DNA of 64,000 bases, taken from NCBI GenBank assembly GCA_042862465.1, contig JASTVH010000003.1, positions 62,001 to 126,000 of the forward strand. Reading direction: 5' to 3'. This document shows positions 52,399 to 60,549 of this stretch, piece after piece. The DNA is from JASTVH01 sp042862465 (GTDB taxonomy: Bacteria; Pseudomonadota; Gammaproteobacteria; Pseudomonadales; Oleiphilaceae). Under the pieces are notes generated by a model, which had not been told where the DNA came from, did not search any database, and saw nothing but the letters and a program-made list of their open reading frames with translations. The position numbers were made by a program, and so were the translations under genes. Every line of letters begins with the position of its first letter. The first letter of the stretch is position 1.

Positions 52399-53195
52399 CG
52401 GACTATGCCATCGGTGATATCCAGGGCTGTTACGACCGCCTGCTGCAGGTGCTGGACAAGATTGCCTTTGACCCCGCTAAAGACTGTCTCTGGGTTGCCG
52501 GCGACCTGATTAACCGGGGGCCGGATTCCCTGCGTACCCTGCGTTACATCAAGGGGTTGGGGGAGAGCGCTCGGGTGGTCCTGGGCAATCACGATCTGCA
52601 TCTTCTGGCGGTGGCCCTGGGCGGTCATTCCACCCGGCGCAAGGATACCCTGGACGATATCCTCGGCGCCGAGGACAAAGCGGATCTGGTTTACTGGTTG
52701 CGGCAGCAGCCCCTGGCGCACTTCGACCGCGAGCGGAACCTGTTCATGGCTCACGCCGGACTGCCGCATATCTGGACCGTCACGGAAGCGCTCGATCATG
52801 TCCGGGAGTTGCATGAGGTGATCAGCGGTAATCTCGCCCCCCGCTTCTTCGACGGCATGTATGGCAATCGACCGGAAGTCTGGTCGAGTCGGCTGGAAGG
52901 CATGGACCGCTGGCGGGTGATCACCAACTACTTCACCCGCATGCGTTTCATCGCCGAAGACGGCCGCCTCGACATGCAGACCAAAGAGGGCGCGGACAAG
53001 GCGCCTGATGGTTTTCGACCCTGGTTTGAATGGGGCCGTCCGGATGATGTACGGGTGATATTCGGCCACTGGGCAGCACTGAACGGCCAGACCAGCAGCG
53101 ACCGCTATATCGGGCTGGACACGGGTTGCGTTTGGGGTGGCCAGCTCACCGTTATGAATCTGGACAGCGGCGAGCGAATTCACTGTGAGTGCTGA
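52395..53195 (+). CDS. apaH: Diadenosine tetraphosphatase
   Basis: A 266-residue metallophosphoesterase hydrolysing Ap4A to two ADP. Metal ligands are in AIGDIQGCYDRL, VAGDLINRGPDS, VVLGNHDLHLLAVALGG and IFGHWAALNG. It is overlapped at its 5' end by rsmA and at its 3' end (11 bases) by the DUF423 gene. Confidence 0.95.
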   Translation: MTDYAIGDIQGCYDRLLQVLDKIAFDPAKDCLWVAGDLINRGPDSLRTLRYIKGLGESARVVLGNHDLHLLAVALGGHSTRRKDTLDDILGAEDKADLVYWLRQQPLAHFDRERNLFMAHAGLPHIWTVTEALDHVRELHEVISGNLAPRFFDGMYGNRPEVWSSRLEGMDRWRVITNYFTRMRFIAEDGRLDMQTKEGADKAPDGFRPWFEWGRPDDVRVIFGHWAALNGQTSSDRYIGLDTGCVWGGQLTVMNLDSGERIHCEC

Positions 53196-53580
53196 AGCGG
53201 TGCCCCAGGGTCGGGCCTGGTGGATCTCCGGAGCCATCCTGGGTGGCCTGGCGGTTATGGCTGGCGCCTTCGGGGCCCATGGGCTGCGTCCGATCCTGGA
53301 TGCCCGCTCGATGGAGGTTTACCAGACTGCGGTGCACTACCAGGGGCTGCACGCCCTGGCGCTGCTGGCAGTGGCGATACTCTGCAACAGGGTTCCCGGC
53401 AGCCGGGCCTGCGGTTGGTCAGGTCGGTCTTTCGTGGCCGGTACATTGCTTTTCAGTGGTAGCCTTTATGCCCTGGCGCTGGGCGCCCCGCGGGGTTTGG
53501 GTATGATTACGCCCATCGGCGGTACCCTGTTCATCATCGGTTGGGGTGCGCTGGCCTGGGCAGGGTACCGGGCCCGATAA
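53185..53580 (+). CDS. DUF423 membrane protein
   Basis: A 131-residue protein with about four membrane spans (ISGAILGGLAVMAGAFGAHG, LHALALLAVAILCN, FVAGTLLFSGSLYALAL, LFIIGWGALAWAG). The AGAFGAHGL motif near the first span is diagnostic for DUF423. It starts with GTG inside the end of apaH and precedes thiS. Function unknown. Confidence 0.85.
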   Translation: MSAEAVPQGRAWWISGAILGGLAVMAGAFGAHGLRPILDARSMEVYQTAVHYQGLHALALLAVAILCNRVPGSRACGWSGRSFVAGTLLFSGSLYALALGAPRGLGMITPIGGTLFIIGWGALAWAGYRAR

Positions 53581-53598
53581 CCTGGCGAGAGGTGAATC

Positions 53599-53799
53599 AT
53601 GCAGATTCAGTTGAACGGCGAACCCTATGCACTGTCTGAGACGGCCACCGTTGCCGAGCTCATCCAGCAGTTGCAGCTGGGTGATCGACGAATCGCCGTA
53701 GAGGTCAATGAGGAAATCGTGCCGCGCAGCGAGCACGGCATCCACCGGTTGCGCTCCGGTGATCGGGTGGAAGTGGTCCATGCCATTGGCGGGGGCTGA
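53599..53799 (+). CDS. thiS: Sulfur carrier protein ThiS
   Basis: A 66-residue ubiquitin-like protein ending in the required Gly-Gly (VVHAIGGG), which is adenylated and thiocarboxylated to donate sulfur for the thiazole of thiamine. A beta-grasp start MQIQLNGEPYALSE and the central VAVEVNEEIVPR-like segment support it. GCGAGAGGTGAATC precedes the ATG. It is 39 bases before thiG. Confidence 0.93.
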   Translation: MQIQLNGEPYALSETATVAELIQQLQLGDRRIAVEVNEEIVPRSEHGIHRLRSGDRVEVVHAIGGG

Positions 53800-53838
53800 T
53801 TACGCCCACCGGAGAAATGGCACAAGAGGTGAGAATCG

Positions 53839-54633
53839 ATGAGTGACACACCGCAAGACCGTCCGCTGGAGCTGGCGGGCAAGACGTATCAGTCCCGTTT
53901 GCTGGTGGGTACCGGCAAATACCGCGATCTCGATGAGACCCGGGCAGCGATCGACGCCAGTGGCGCCGAGATCGTCACCGTGGCGGTGCGGCGGACCAAT
54001 ATCGGTCAGAATCCGGACGAGCCCAACCTGCTCGAGGCCCTGCCGCCGGATCGTTACACCATTCTCCCCAACACCGCGGGCTGCTTTACCGCCAAGGATG
54101 CGGTGCGCACCTGCCGCCTGGCCCGTGAGCTGCTCGACGGCCACAATCTGGTCAAGCTGGAGGTGCTGGGCGAGGAGAAAACCCTCTACCCGGATGTCAC
54201 CGAAACCCTGGCGGCGGCGGAGACGCTGATCAAGGACGGTTTTGATGTCATGGTGTACACCAACGACGACCCGCTGATTGCCAAACGCCTGGAGCAGATG
54301 GGCTGCATTGCGGTCATGCCCCTGGGGGCGCCGATCGGCTCCGGACTGGGAATCCAGAATCGTTACAATATTCTCACCATTGTCGAAAACGCCGAAGTTC
54401 CGATCCTGGTGGATGCGGGTGTCGGTACGGCCTCGGACGCCAGTATCGCCATGGAACTGGGGTGTGACGGTGTACTGATGAATACGGCCATTGCCGCGGC
54501 CCGCGATCCGGTACGGATGGCCCGCGCCATGCGATGGGCCATCGAAAGCGGCCGGGAGGCCTACCTGGCCGGCCGCATGCCCAAGAAGCGCTACGCCAGC
54601 GCCTCGTCGCCGCTGGACGGGACGTTTTTCTGA
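53839..54633 (+). CDS. thiG: Thiazole synthase
   Basis: A 264-residue TIM-barrel enzyme condensing 1-deoxyxylulose 5-phosphate, dehydroglycine and ThiS thiocarboxylate. The Schiff-base lysine is in LVKLEVLGEEKTLYPD; VLPLGAPIGSGLGI-type MPLGAPIGSGLGIQN, VDAGVGTASDASIAMELG and VLMNTAIA are conserved. It forms a pair with thiS. In Pseudomonas trmB follows; here the next gene is a solute-binding protein. Confidence 0.96.
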   Translation: MSDTPQDRPLELAGKTYQSRLLVGTGKYRDLDETRAAIDASGAEIVTVAVRRTNIGQNPDEPNLLEALPPDRYTILPNTAGCFTAKDAVRTCRLARELLDGHNLVKLEVLGEEKTLYPDVTETLAAAETLIKDGFDVMVYTNDDPLIAKRLEQMGCIAVMPLGAPIGSGLGIQNRYNILTIVENAEVPILVDAGVGTASDASIAMELGCDGVLMNTAIAAARDPVRMARAMRWAIESGREAYLAGRMPKKRYASASSPLDGTFF

Positions 54634-54789
54634 CCGGGGCTTCCAGACCAGTGTCTCAGCGTTTCTGGCCGCATTTTGACGTGCCTGATCACTCGGGTAT
54701 TTTCTTAAGGTGTCAGATTCGTTTACACTGGTCGTTCTGTGTATCTAACCGGTATCCCTGCTTTCAGCGACTCGCCATTGTGGAGACTC

Positions 54790-55659
54790 ATGCTTCATAA
54801 CGCGGCCCGCCGGGCTTTCCCGATTCAATTGCTGTGCCTGGGCATTCTCGCGTTTGCGTTGACGGGAGGACGGGTCGCGGCTGACGAAGTGCCGGACCCC
54901 TTGCCGGAGGATACCGTCGTCATTGCCACCGGCGACTGGTTGCCCTATGTCAGTCAGGAGCGACTGGACGATACGCCGTTTTCCCGGGCGGTGACCCGTG
55001 CCTTCGAACGTGCCGGGCTGGACGTGCTGTATGTATTCCATCCCTGGACGCGCAACGCCCAGCTGGCGGCAGACGGCATGGTCGACGGTGTGATGCCTTA
55101 TTACTGTTCCCAGGAGCGGGCCGAGAAATACCTCTGCAGCTCCCCGCTGGTGGACGGTGAACAGGTGTTCTTCCACCACCGGGATCTCGATTTTGAGTGG
55201 GAGAAGCCGGAAGACCTGGCGGGCTATCAGATTGGTGCCACGCTGGGGTATTACTATGGCAAGGATTTTGAGCGTCTGGAAAATGCAGGCAAGATCAAGG
55301 TACTCAGAATCGCCAAAGACGCCACCAACATGCGCCTGCTGATGAAGCGCCGGATCGACCTTTTCCCCCAGGATCGCGCCGTAGGCTATGCCATGATTCG
55401 GGAACTCTTCCCCCGGGACCAGTGGCACCTCATCACCCACGATCCCAAACCCCTGCATACCAAGGCACTGCACGTCCTGTTTACCCGCAAAACCGAACGC
55501 GGTACCCGTTTCCTGAAGATTTTCAATCGTGAACTGGGGCGGATGGCGGTCAACGGTGAGCTGGATGGCATCATGGCCGAGGTGCGTGACGCGACCTCAG
55601 CTTCCGACCTTACCCCGGCGCTGGGGCAGCCGGAAAACTCTTCAGCCAGGGCGCATTAG
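54790..55659 (+). CDS. Substrate-binding domain protein (SBP_bac_3-like)
   Basis: A 289-residue exported protein with a signal peptide (IQLLCLGILAFALTGGRVAA) and a periplasmic binding protein fold of the family 3 type: VVIATGDWLPYVSQE, then DGMVDGVMPYYCSQERAEKY with a repeat in lobe 2 (GYQIGATLGYYYGKDFERL). No transporter or kinase gene is adjacent, so it may act alone or as a sensor. An upstream GTG at 54739 gives a longer form and is less likely. Ligand unknown. Confidence 0.78.
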   Translation: MLHNAARRAFPIQLLCLGILAFALTGGRVAADEVPDPLPEDTVVIATGDWLPYVSQERLDDTPFSRAVTRAFERAGLDVLYVFHPWTRNAQLAADGMVDGVMPYYCSQERAEKYLCSSPLVDGEQVFFHHRDLDFEWEKPEDLAGYQIGATLGYYYGKDFERLENAGKIKVLRIAKDATNMRLLMKRRIDLFPQDRAVGYAMIRELFPRDQWHLITHDPKPLHTKALHVLFTRKTERGTRFLKIFNRELGRMAVNGELDGIMAEVRDATSASDLTPALGQPENSSARAH

Positions 55660-55677
55660 GAACCTTCGCGTCAGGTC

Positions 55678-56481
55678 TCAGTCCAGTTGCAGCAGGGGCA
55701 GCATCGGCTCGAACAGGGCCGGTGAGCAGATCAGCAGGTCTTGGCTCCAGAGTTCCACGGGCTGACCTTCCGGCACTGGCGTGAAATGCCCACAGCGGGC
55801 GCCGGCTTCAGCGGCGATCAGCCAGGCCGCGGCAAAATCCCAGGGGCTGACTGTTTCGTAGTACACGTCCAACCGGCCGCAGGCAACCCAGCAAATGTCC
55901 AGGGCCGCCGAACCCAGTCGGCGAATGTCCCGGCAGGCTTCCAGTACATTACCCACCCGTTTCACCAGCGGGGCCAGTGCATCCTTGTGGTAGGGGAAGC
56001 CGGTGGCGACCAGCGCCTTGCGAAGCTCGTTGCAGCCGGAAACCCGGATTGCCTCGCCGTTAAGGGTTGCGCCCTGGCCCCGCACTGCCTCGAAACATTC
56101 CTGTCGAAACGGGTTATGGACCACGCCCACCTGAATGCGGCCACGCTCGGCGTAGGCGATGGACACCGCGACCTGGTCGTGGCCGTAGCTGTAATTGACG
56201 GTGCCGTCGATGGGGTCGACGATCCACAGCGGCGTCTCCAGCTCGGCAGCCTTGGCCAGGTCGGGAAAGGATTCCTCGGAGAGAATGCGGTGATCCGGGA
56301 AACGCGCTTCGATTGCCCGGGTGATGAACTCGTCCACCTTGACGTCAGCGTGGGTCACCAGCTCCACCTGGTCTTTGTAGTCATGCCGCAGCGAACCCGA
56401 CTCGCGCTCCTCCACGACCATGCGGCCGGCCTGGTGGGCCAGATTGCTGGCGAATTCGGCGATGGACGGGTAGTCGGTCAT
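55678..56481 (-). CDS. Inositol monophosphatase family protein
   Basis: A 267-residue metal-dependent phosphatase of the SuhB/CysQ fold. The metal-binding motifs HADVKVDEFI, RILSEESF (Glu), LWIVDPIDGTVNYSYGHDQ (Asp-Pro-x-Asp-Gly) and VSPWDFAAAWLIAAEAG (Trp-Asp) are present. It could act on inositol phosphate, PAP or fructose bisphosphate-like substrates. Start ATG 56481; a 117-base gap to the next gene holds a palindrome. Confidence 0.85.
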   Translation of the reverse strand: MTDYPSIAEFASNLAHQAGRMVVEERESGSLRHDYKDQVELVTHADVKVDEFITRAIEARFPDHRILSEESFPDLAKAAELETPLWIVDPIDGTVNYSYGHDQVAVSIAYAERGRIQVGVVHNPFRQECFEAVRGQGATLNGEAIRVSGCNELRKALVATGFPYHKDALAPLVKRVGNVLEACRDIRRLGSAALDICWVACGRLDVYYETVSPWDFAAAWLIAAEAGARCGHFTPVPEGQPVELWSQDLLICSPALFEPMLPLLQLD

Positions 56482-56563
56482 GGCTGGCCTCCGGTGGGTT
56501 GGCGTTGGAGGCTTACTGTAGCGTTTTGGGTTGGGCGGGGCCAGGGGCGAGGTTGTGGTGCCC

Positions 56564-56590
56564 AGGGGACAGAATTGAATTCTGTCCCCT
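56564..56590. repeat. REP-like perfect palindrome
   Basis: Arms AGGGGACAGAATT and AATTCTGTCCCCT around one central G. This GGGGACAG-type palindrome is of the kind seen as REP elements associated with Y1 transposases in many proteobacteria. It lies in the gap between the phosphatase start and the aminotransferase end. Confidence 0.85.
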
Positions 56591-56598
56591 TTCATTTC

Positions 56599-57894
56599 TT
56601 ACAATTGACCGAGCCACTCCTCCAGCCGGTCCATCGCCATCACCAGGCGCGGACAGACCTCGCTGATAAAGCCGTCATCGATCTCTTTGTCCCCATAGTC
56701 ACCGCCGGCCACCTCCAGTGCCCGGGTCCCATCGAAATCGACGAAGGCCATGCGGGCGCTGAGAACATCCGGGACGAAGCCGAAGTCACTGGCGGGCAGC
56801 ATGGCGACCCCGGTGTCTTCCAGAATCTGTTTGGCCAGGGCGGCACTGGTCTTGATGTCGTGCTCGGCCAGGGCGTCGCGGTAGTGGGAAAAGTCGGGGA
56901 AGACATAGAACGCCCCCTGGGGTTTGGCCACGGCCACCTTCATCTCCGTCAGGCGGCGGTGGAAGTAATGGCCCAGCGCCTTGAGTACCCGGCGCGACTG
57001 ATGCAGGTAATCGTCGATCTGCGGCCCGCCGTCGAACGCGGTAATGGCTGCGTGCTGGATGGGAGCGCTGGTGGCGGTGTAGGTCTCGCTGGCGATGATC
57101 GCCATGGCGTCCTGCAGCGGGCGCAACTCTTCCGGGAAAACGAAGCAGCCGAGGCGCCAGCCGCCGGCCCCGCACCACTTGCTCAGGCCGGTGCTGATGA
57201 TGGTGCCTTCCGGGTAATAGCGGGCAATGGACTTCTGGTGCCCCTCGTAGTTCAGCTCACCGTAGATTTCATCGGCCAGCAGCACCAGGCGGTATTTGCG
57301 GGCCACCCGGGCCAGCTCCAGCAGCTGCTCGTCGGTGTAGGTGCAGCCGGTGGGGTTGGACGGATAGTTGAGGATCAGGATCCGCGGACGGCTGGGGTCG
57401 TCGCGGCAGATGATGTCCAACTCTTCGGCCGTAAGCTGCCAGTTGTTTTCCGCATGGGTGGGGAGCCAGTGCACCGTGCGCCCGATAATGCGCGCCTGGG
57501 GCTCGTAAGAGACCCAGCTGGGGCGGGGGATCAGCAGATCGCCGTAGAAGGCCAGCTGCAGCATGAACAGCAGTTCCTTCGACCCAGGTCCAATCAGGAC
57601 ATCATCCCCGGTGCAGGTCAGCTTCTGGGAGCGGCCGATATAGCGGGCAATGGATTCGCGCAACGCCTTGAGGCCGCGCACCGGCAGGTAGTCTTTCTCG
57701 AAAGCATGGTCACGCAGCGCCTGCACTACGTTTTCCGGTACCGGAAACGGCGACTGGCCCAGCCCCAGCTTGATGATGTCGCGCCCCTGGGCGCGCAACT
57801 CATTGCTCAGTTCGTTGATGCGCAGGGTGGCTGACGGCTGGATGCCCCGGACGTTGAGGTTGATGGCGAGGAAACGATCACTTTCGATTTTCAT
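56599..57894 (-). CDS. PLP-dependent aminotransferase, aspartate/aromatic class I
   Basis: A 431-residue fold-type I aminotransferase. The N-terminal SATLRINELSNELRAQGRDI, GPGSKELLFMLQLAFYG, NYPSNPTGCTY, LADEIYGELNY and the PLP-lysine region STGLSKWCGAGGWRLGCF are visible, with a C-terminal SARMAFVDFDG for the substrate carboxylate Arg. Position directly after pheA suggests use of phenylpyruvate or prephenate/aromatic substrates, but aspartate or alanine cannot be excluded. Start ATG 57894. Confidence 0.85.
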   Translation of the reverse strand: MKIESDRFLAINLNVRGIQPSATLRINELSNELRAQGRDIIKLGLGQSPFPVPENVVQALRDHAFEKDYLPVRGLKALRESIARYIGRSQKLTCTGDDVLIGPGSKELLFMLQLAFYGDLLIPRPSWVSYEPQARIIGRTVHWLPTHAENNWQLTAEELDIICRDDPSRPRILILNYPSNPTGCTYTDEQLLELARVARKYRLVLLADEIYGELNYEGHQKSIARYYPEGTIISTGLSKWCGAGGWRLGCFVFPEELRPLQDAMAIIASETYTATSAPIQHAAITAFDGGPQIDDYLHQSRRVLKALGHYFHRRLTEMKVAVAKPQGAFYVFPDFSHYRDALAEHDIKTSAALAKQILEDTGVAMLPASDFGFVPDVLSARMAFVDFDGTRALEVAGGDYGDKEIDDGFISEVCPRLVMAMDRLEEWLGQL

Positions 57895-57949
57895 GGCGCG
57901 CCTGTGTTGTGCTCCGCTGGATGGGTTCCTGTTCCCAGTATAGACAAAG

Positions 57950-57979
57950 CCTATAGGGCGCAAGCTCAAGCGCTATAGG
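57950..57979. promoter_or_regulatory. Inverted repeat upstream of the aminotransferase
   Basis: CCTATAG and CTATAGG arms with inner GCGC pairing, in the 155-base gap between pheA and the aminotransferase. On the minus strand it lies just before the aminotransferase coding region, so it could be an operator or a weak terminator/attenuator of the pheA transcript. No T-run. Confidence 0.4.
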
Positions 57980-58049
57980 GGGTTTCCACAGGCGACGAAA
58001 GTATGAGATGCATTCATCTCAACCGACCAGGATAAGCTCGTCCGACGTG

Positions 58050-58940
58050 TCAGTCCTTGAACTCGCGACTGGCACGGAACGGGTGCGCCGGGTAGGTGCC
58101 GAGCAGGCGGATGTCCTCGGCGAAGAACGCCAGCTCCTCCAGTGCCAGTTGCAGGCCGGGTTCCTGCACGTGGCCCTCGATGTCCGCGTGAAACTGGCTG
58201 GCCGACATCTTGCCGCCGGGCATGTAACTCTCCAGCTTGACCAGGTTGATGCCGTTGGTGGCGAAACCGCCCAGAGCCTTGTAGAGCGCGGCGGGTATGT
58301 TGCGGACGCGGAACAGCACCGAGGTAATATAGGGTACACCGGCCTCCAGTGGCGGCAGGGACTCGGTGCGCGAGAGCAGAATGAAACGGGTGGTGTTGCC
58401 GCTTTCGTCCTGCAGGTCCTCGCGCAGAATCTCCAGCCCGTAGGTTTCGGCGGCAAAGTGGGAGGCAATGGCGGCCAGCCGGCGGTCCTCGGACTGACTC
58501 ACGGCCAGGGCGGCGCCGGCGGTGTCCAGAGTGGCTTCGGTTTCCAGGCCCAGCGCGTGAATGGTGCGGGCGCACTGGGCCAGGGCCTGGGGGTGCGAGG
58601 CCACGGCTTCGAGGTCTTCCAGCCGGGTGCCGGGGCGGGCCAGCAGGCAGTGATTGACCGGCTCGAAATGCTCGCCGACGATATGCAGGCTCATGCGCGG
58701 GATCAGGCGATAGATTTCTTCCACCCGCCCCGCCGTGGAGTTCTCCAGCGGAATCATCGCCAGATCCACATCGCCATGTTCGACCGCGGCCATGGCATCC
58801 ACGAAGGTCTCTTTGGGATAGGAGGTGGACTTGGGGTACACATGACGGCAGGCCAGGTGTGAATAGGCGCCGGGATGGCCCTGATAGGCAATGGTGGGGG
58901 AAGCTGTCTGGGTCATGAATGCGTGCGGTTGCTGTGTCAT
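58050..58940 (-). CDS. pheA: Monofunctional prephenate dehydratase with ACT domain
   Basis: A 296-residue enzyme converting prephenate to phenylpyruvate. There is no chorismate mutase domain; the protein starts near the PDT domain (IAYQGHPGAYSHLACRH). The catalytic TRF motif is in GNTTRFILLSR. The C-terminal ACT regulatory domain has NLVKLESYMPGGKMSASQFH, where the usual ESRP reads ESYM, a form I associate with alphaproteobacterial enzymes. The ATG at 58940 follows TGGAAG. It is divergent from the J-domain protein. Confidence 0.9.
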   Translation of the reverse strand: MTQQPHAFMTQTASPTIAYQGHPGAYSHLACRHVYPKSTSYPKETFVDAMAAVEHGDVDLAMIPLENSTAGRVEEIYRLIPRMSLHIVGEHFEPVNHCLLARPGTRLEDLEAVASHPQALAQCARTIHALGLETEATLDTAGAALAVSQSEDRRLAAIASHFAAETYGLEILREDLQDESGNTTRFILLSRTESLPPLEAGVPYITSVLFRVRNIPAALYKALGGFATNGINLVKLESYMPGGKMSASQFHADIEGHVQEPGLQLALEELAFFAEDIRLLGTYPAHPFRASREFKD

Positions 58941-59006
58941 CGGCTTCCACGCAGCATAAAATGGTTCGCACCGCTTTGCGAGCCTTCCGGAGGAACTGAG
59001 TCACCC

Positions 59007-59489
59007 ATGCAACTGATTATTGGCTTTTTGTTGGCCCTCGGCCTGTTCTATCTGCTGCGGAGTTGGGGGCAGCTGTCGGAGGCGGAGCGCAAACAGTGGG
59101 GTACCAAGGTGGTCCTGGTTGGGCTGCTGTTGCTGCTTCTGCTCATGGTGGTAACGGGACGGCTCAATGTGCTTGTGGCGCTGGTTGCGGCCGCGATCCC
59201 CGTGGTGCGGCGTTTTTGGCGCTACCTGCCGTTGCTGGGCTCGCTGTGGCGGGGTGCCCGGGCACAGACCGGCGGGCAGCAGAAGGAGCAGGCCCGCACC
59301 CACAGTCAGGGCGGCATGACTCGCGAGGAAGCGCAGGAGGTGCTGGGCGTTTCGGCGGACGCCAGCCGCGAGGAGATCATCAGTGCCCATCGCCGCCTGA
59401 TGCAGAAAGTGCATCCGGACCGTGGCGGCAATGATTACCTGGCCGCCCGGGTCAACGAAGCCAAGGCGGTGTTGCTGGGTGGGCGCTAG
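59007..59489 (+). CDS. Membrane-anchored J-domain protein
   Basis: A 160-residue protein with two hydrophobic segments (LIIGFLLALGLFYLLRS and VVLVGLLLLLLLMVVTG, plus a third VLVALVAAAIPVV), and a C-terminal J domain (MTREEAQEVLGVSADASREE) with HPD in QKVHPDRGGND. The J domain is truncated relative to DnaJ but keeps HPD, so it may recruit DnaK to the membrane. GGAGGAACTGAG lies upstream of the ATG at 59007. Related to the TIM14/PAM18-like bacterial family. Confidence 0.8.
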   Translation: MQLIIGFLLALGLFYLLRSWGQLSEAERKQWGTKVVLVGLLLLLLLMVVTGRLNVLVALVAAAIPVVRRFWRYLPLLGSLWRGARAQTGGQQKEQARTHSQGGMTREEAQEVLGVSADASREEIISAHRRLMQKVHPDRGGNDYLAARVNEAKAVLLGGR

Positions 59490-59498
59490 CGTAACGCC

Positions 59499-60227
59499 CT
59501 AGTTGACCACATCCACTTTGACTTCCCAGTGTCGATCCTGCTGACTGCCGGTGTCGTAGACGCGCCCGCCGCTGGCGGTCGAGGCGTTTTCTTCCTCACT
59601 GCCACCCAGAGACACCCATTCCCCGGGGGTGATCCGCAGGATACTGACCAGCGCGGCGGTTTCCTGATTGGTGGTGCCGGCCGGCTCGTTCTCGAAGGTC
59701 ACCACCTTCAGTTCCACCTGCTGGCGCCCGAGGCTCTTGGGCTGCACCAGAATGCCGCTTTCCAGGGACTGCTCCTCGGTGAGCATGGCCGGGTTCCTGC
59801 CACCCTGCACGGCGGTGGGGACGCGGCGAATACTGCCCGCCTTGATGTGTGCCGCTTCCCCGCTTTGCACCACGATGCTGCGCACGGTATGACTTTGTGT
59901 AGTAATCACCTGGGTACCCGGCGGTTCCTTCTGGCCGCCCGAAACCTGACGTACGCTAATCCGCAGCTGCACGGGAGCTACGTCCAGCCGTGTCACCAGT
60001 TGTCGGATTTCCTCCAGTTGCTGGGGCTCGGCCTTGACCATCAGCCGCTGGCCGTCAGCCGAGAAAACGACCGTATTGTCCGGATAAAGCGGCTCGAGGT
60101 GCTGGAGCAGGTCGCTGGCCTCGCGGTTGTGGAGCTGGAAGATTTCAACTTTGGGTGCCGCCTGGGCCAGGGCGGAGAACAGCAGAAGGCCGACGACAAG
60201 GGGTAGGGCAGTCCAGGGTTTGTGCAT
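59499..60227 (-). CDS. Exported secretin-N-domain-like protein
   Basis: A 242-residue protein with a signal peptide (LVVGLLLFSALAQAAP) followed by VEIFQLHNREASDLLQHLEP, a pattern of the NolW/secretin N domain, and a DGQRLMVKAEPQQLEEIRQL continuation. The secretin barrel domain is missing, so it is not a full secretin. The C-terminus (VLRITPGEWVSLGGSEE) resembles the secretin core edge. No secretion or pilus genes lie nearby. Function is unknown. Confidence 0.65.
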   Translation of the reverse strand: MHKPWTALPLVVGLLLFSALAQAAPKVEIFQLHNREASDLLQHLEPLYPDNTVVFSADGQRLMVKAEPQQLEEIRQLVTRLDVAPVQLRISVRQVSGGQKEPPGTQVITTQSHTVRSIVVQSGEAAHIKAGSIRRVPTAVQGGRNPAMLTEEQSLESGILVQPKSLGRQQVELKVVTFENEPAGTTNQETAALVSILRITPGEWVSLGGSEEENASTASGGRVYDTGSQQDRHWEVKVDVVN

Positions 60228-60235
60228 GGGATCAC

Positions 60236-60263
60236 TTGTTTTTTGGGGTTGCTCACGTATTAT
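60236..60263 (+). promoter_or_regulatory. Candidate promoter of the DAHP synthase leader
   Basis: TTGTTT and TATTAT separated by 16 bases; the -10 is 5/6 to consensus. Transcription would start near 60270, about 70 bases before the leader peptide start. On the opposite strand the same bases read TATAAT and may be the -10 of the divergent secretin-N-like gene. Confidence 0.45.
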
Positions 60264-60339
60264 AGAGAGCATGATGACACGAGCCTCCCAATGTCAATTG
60301 AATCACGGCGTCCTCGCAACCAGCGAGGCGAAAGGGCTC

Positions 60340-60402
60340 GTGCGTGCGTTTTTCTGGTGGTTTGGTTTTGGCTATTTTAGCCAGGAGCCGGCCTGCCTGT
60401 AA
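60340..60402 (+). CDS. Aromatic leader peptide (attenuator control peptide)
   Basis: A 20-codon open frame starting with GTG and ending TAA. It reads VRAFFWWFGFGYFSQEPACL: codons 4-13 hold four kinds of residue, F, W, G and Y, with eight aromatic codons in ten. A longer in-frame start at ATG 60271 or 60274 is possible. AAAGGG and GCGAGG lie upstream. The peptide would act only as a sensor: ribosomes stall on it when charged Phe, Trp or Tyr tRNA is scarce. The downstream hairpins and terminator (60387-60500) make the reading specific. Confidence 0.8.
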   Translation: MRAFFWWFGFGYFSQEPACL

Positions 60403-60500
60403 CGCCAACGAATACCAAGCGGAAGGCAGCACCCGGCGAGAAGCCAGGCTGCCTTCCGGAGAAAACCCCGACAAGGCAGCCCGCCGGTCGGGGTTTTTTT
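60387..60500 (+). promoter_or_regulatory. Four-segment transcription attenuator of DAHP synthase
   Basis: Four segments can pair in alternative ways. A is GCCGGCCTGCCT (60387-60398, last leader codons) with B (60424-60437, AGGCAG and CCGGC). B (60421-60430, GGAAGGCAGC) with C (60448-60457, GCTGCCTTCC). C (60447-60455, GGCTGCCTT) with D (60473-60481, AAGGCAGCC). D is the loop of the terminator (stem 60462-60472 with 60487-60497, then T-run to 60500), so C:D blocks termination. A ribosome on the leader stop masks A, favouring B:C and termination. A ribosome stalled on aromatic codons leaves A free, favouring A:B and C:D, hence read-through. Confidence 0.8.
60462..60500 (+). terminator. Intrinsic terminator of the aromatic attenuator
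   Basis: AAAACCCCGAC (60462-60472) and GTCGGGGTTTT (60487-60497) form an 11-base stem with a 14-base loop, and the T-run continues to 60500. Its loop contains the segment that can pair with the antiterminator strand. Confidence 0.92.
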
Positions 60501-60549
60501 ATGGATCAAGGGACCTCTTGCAGAAAGAGGTATCCGGAGGAACAGGGCC

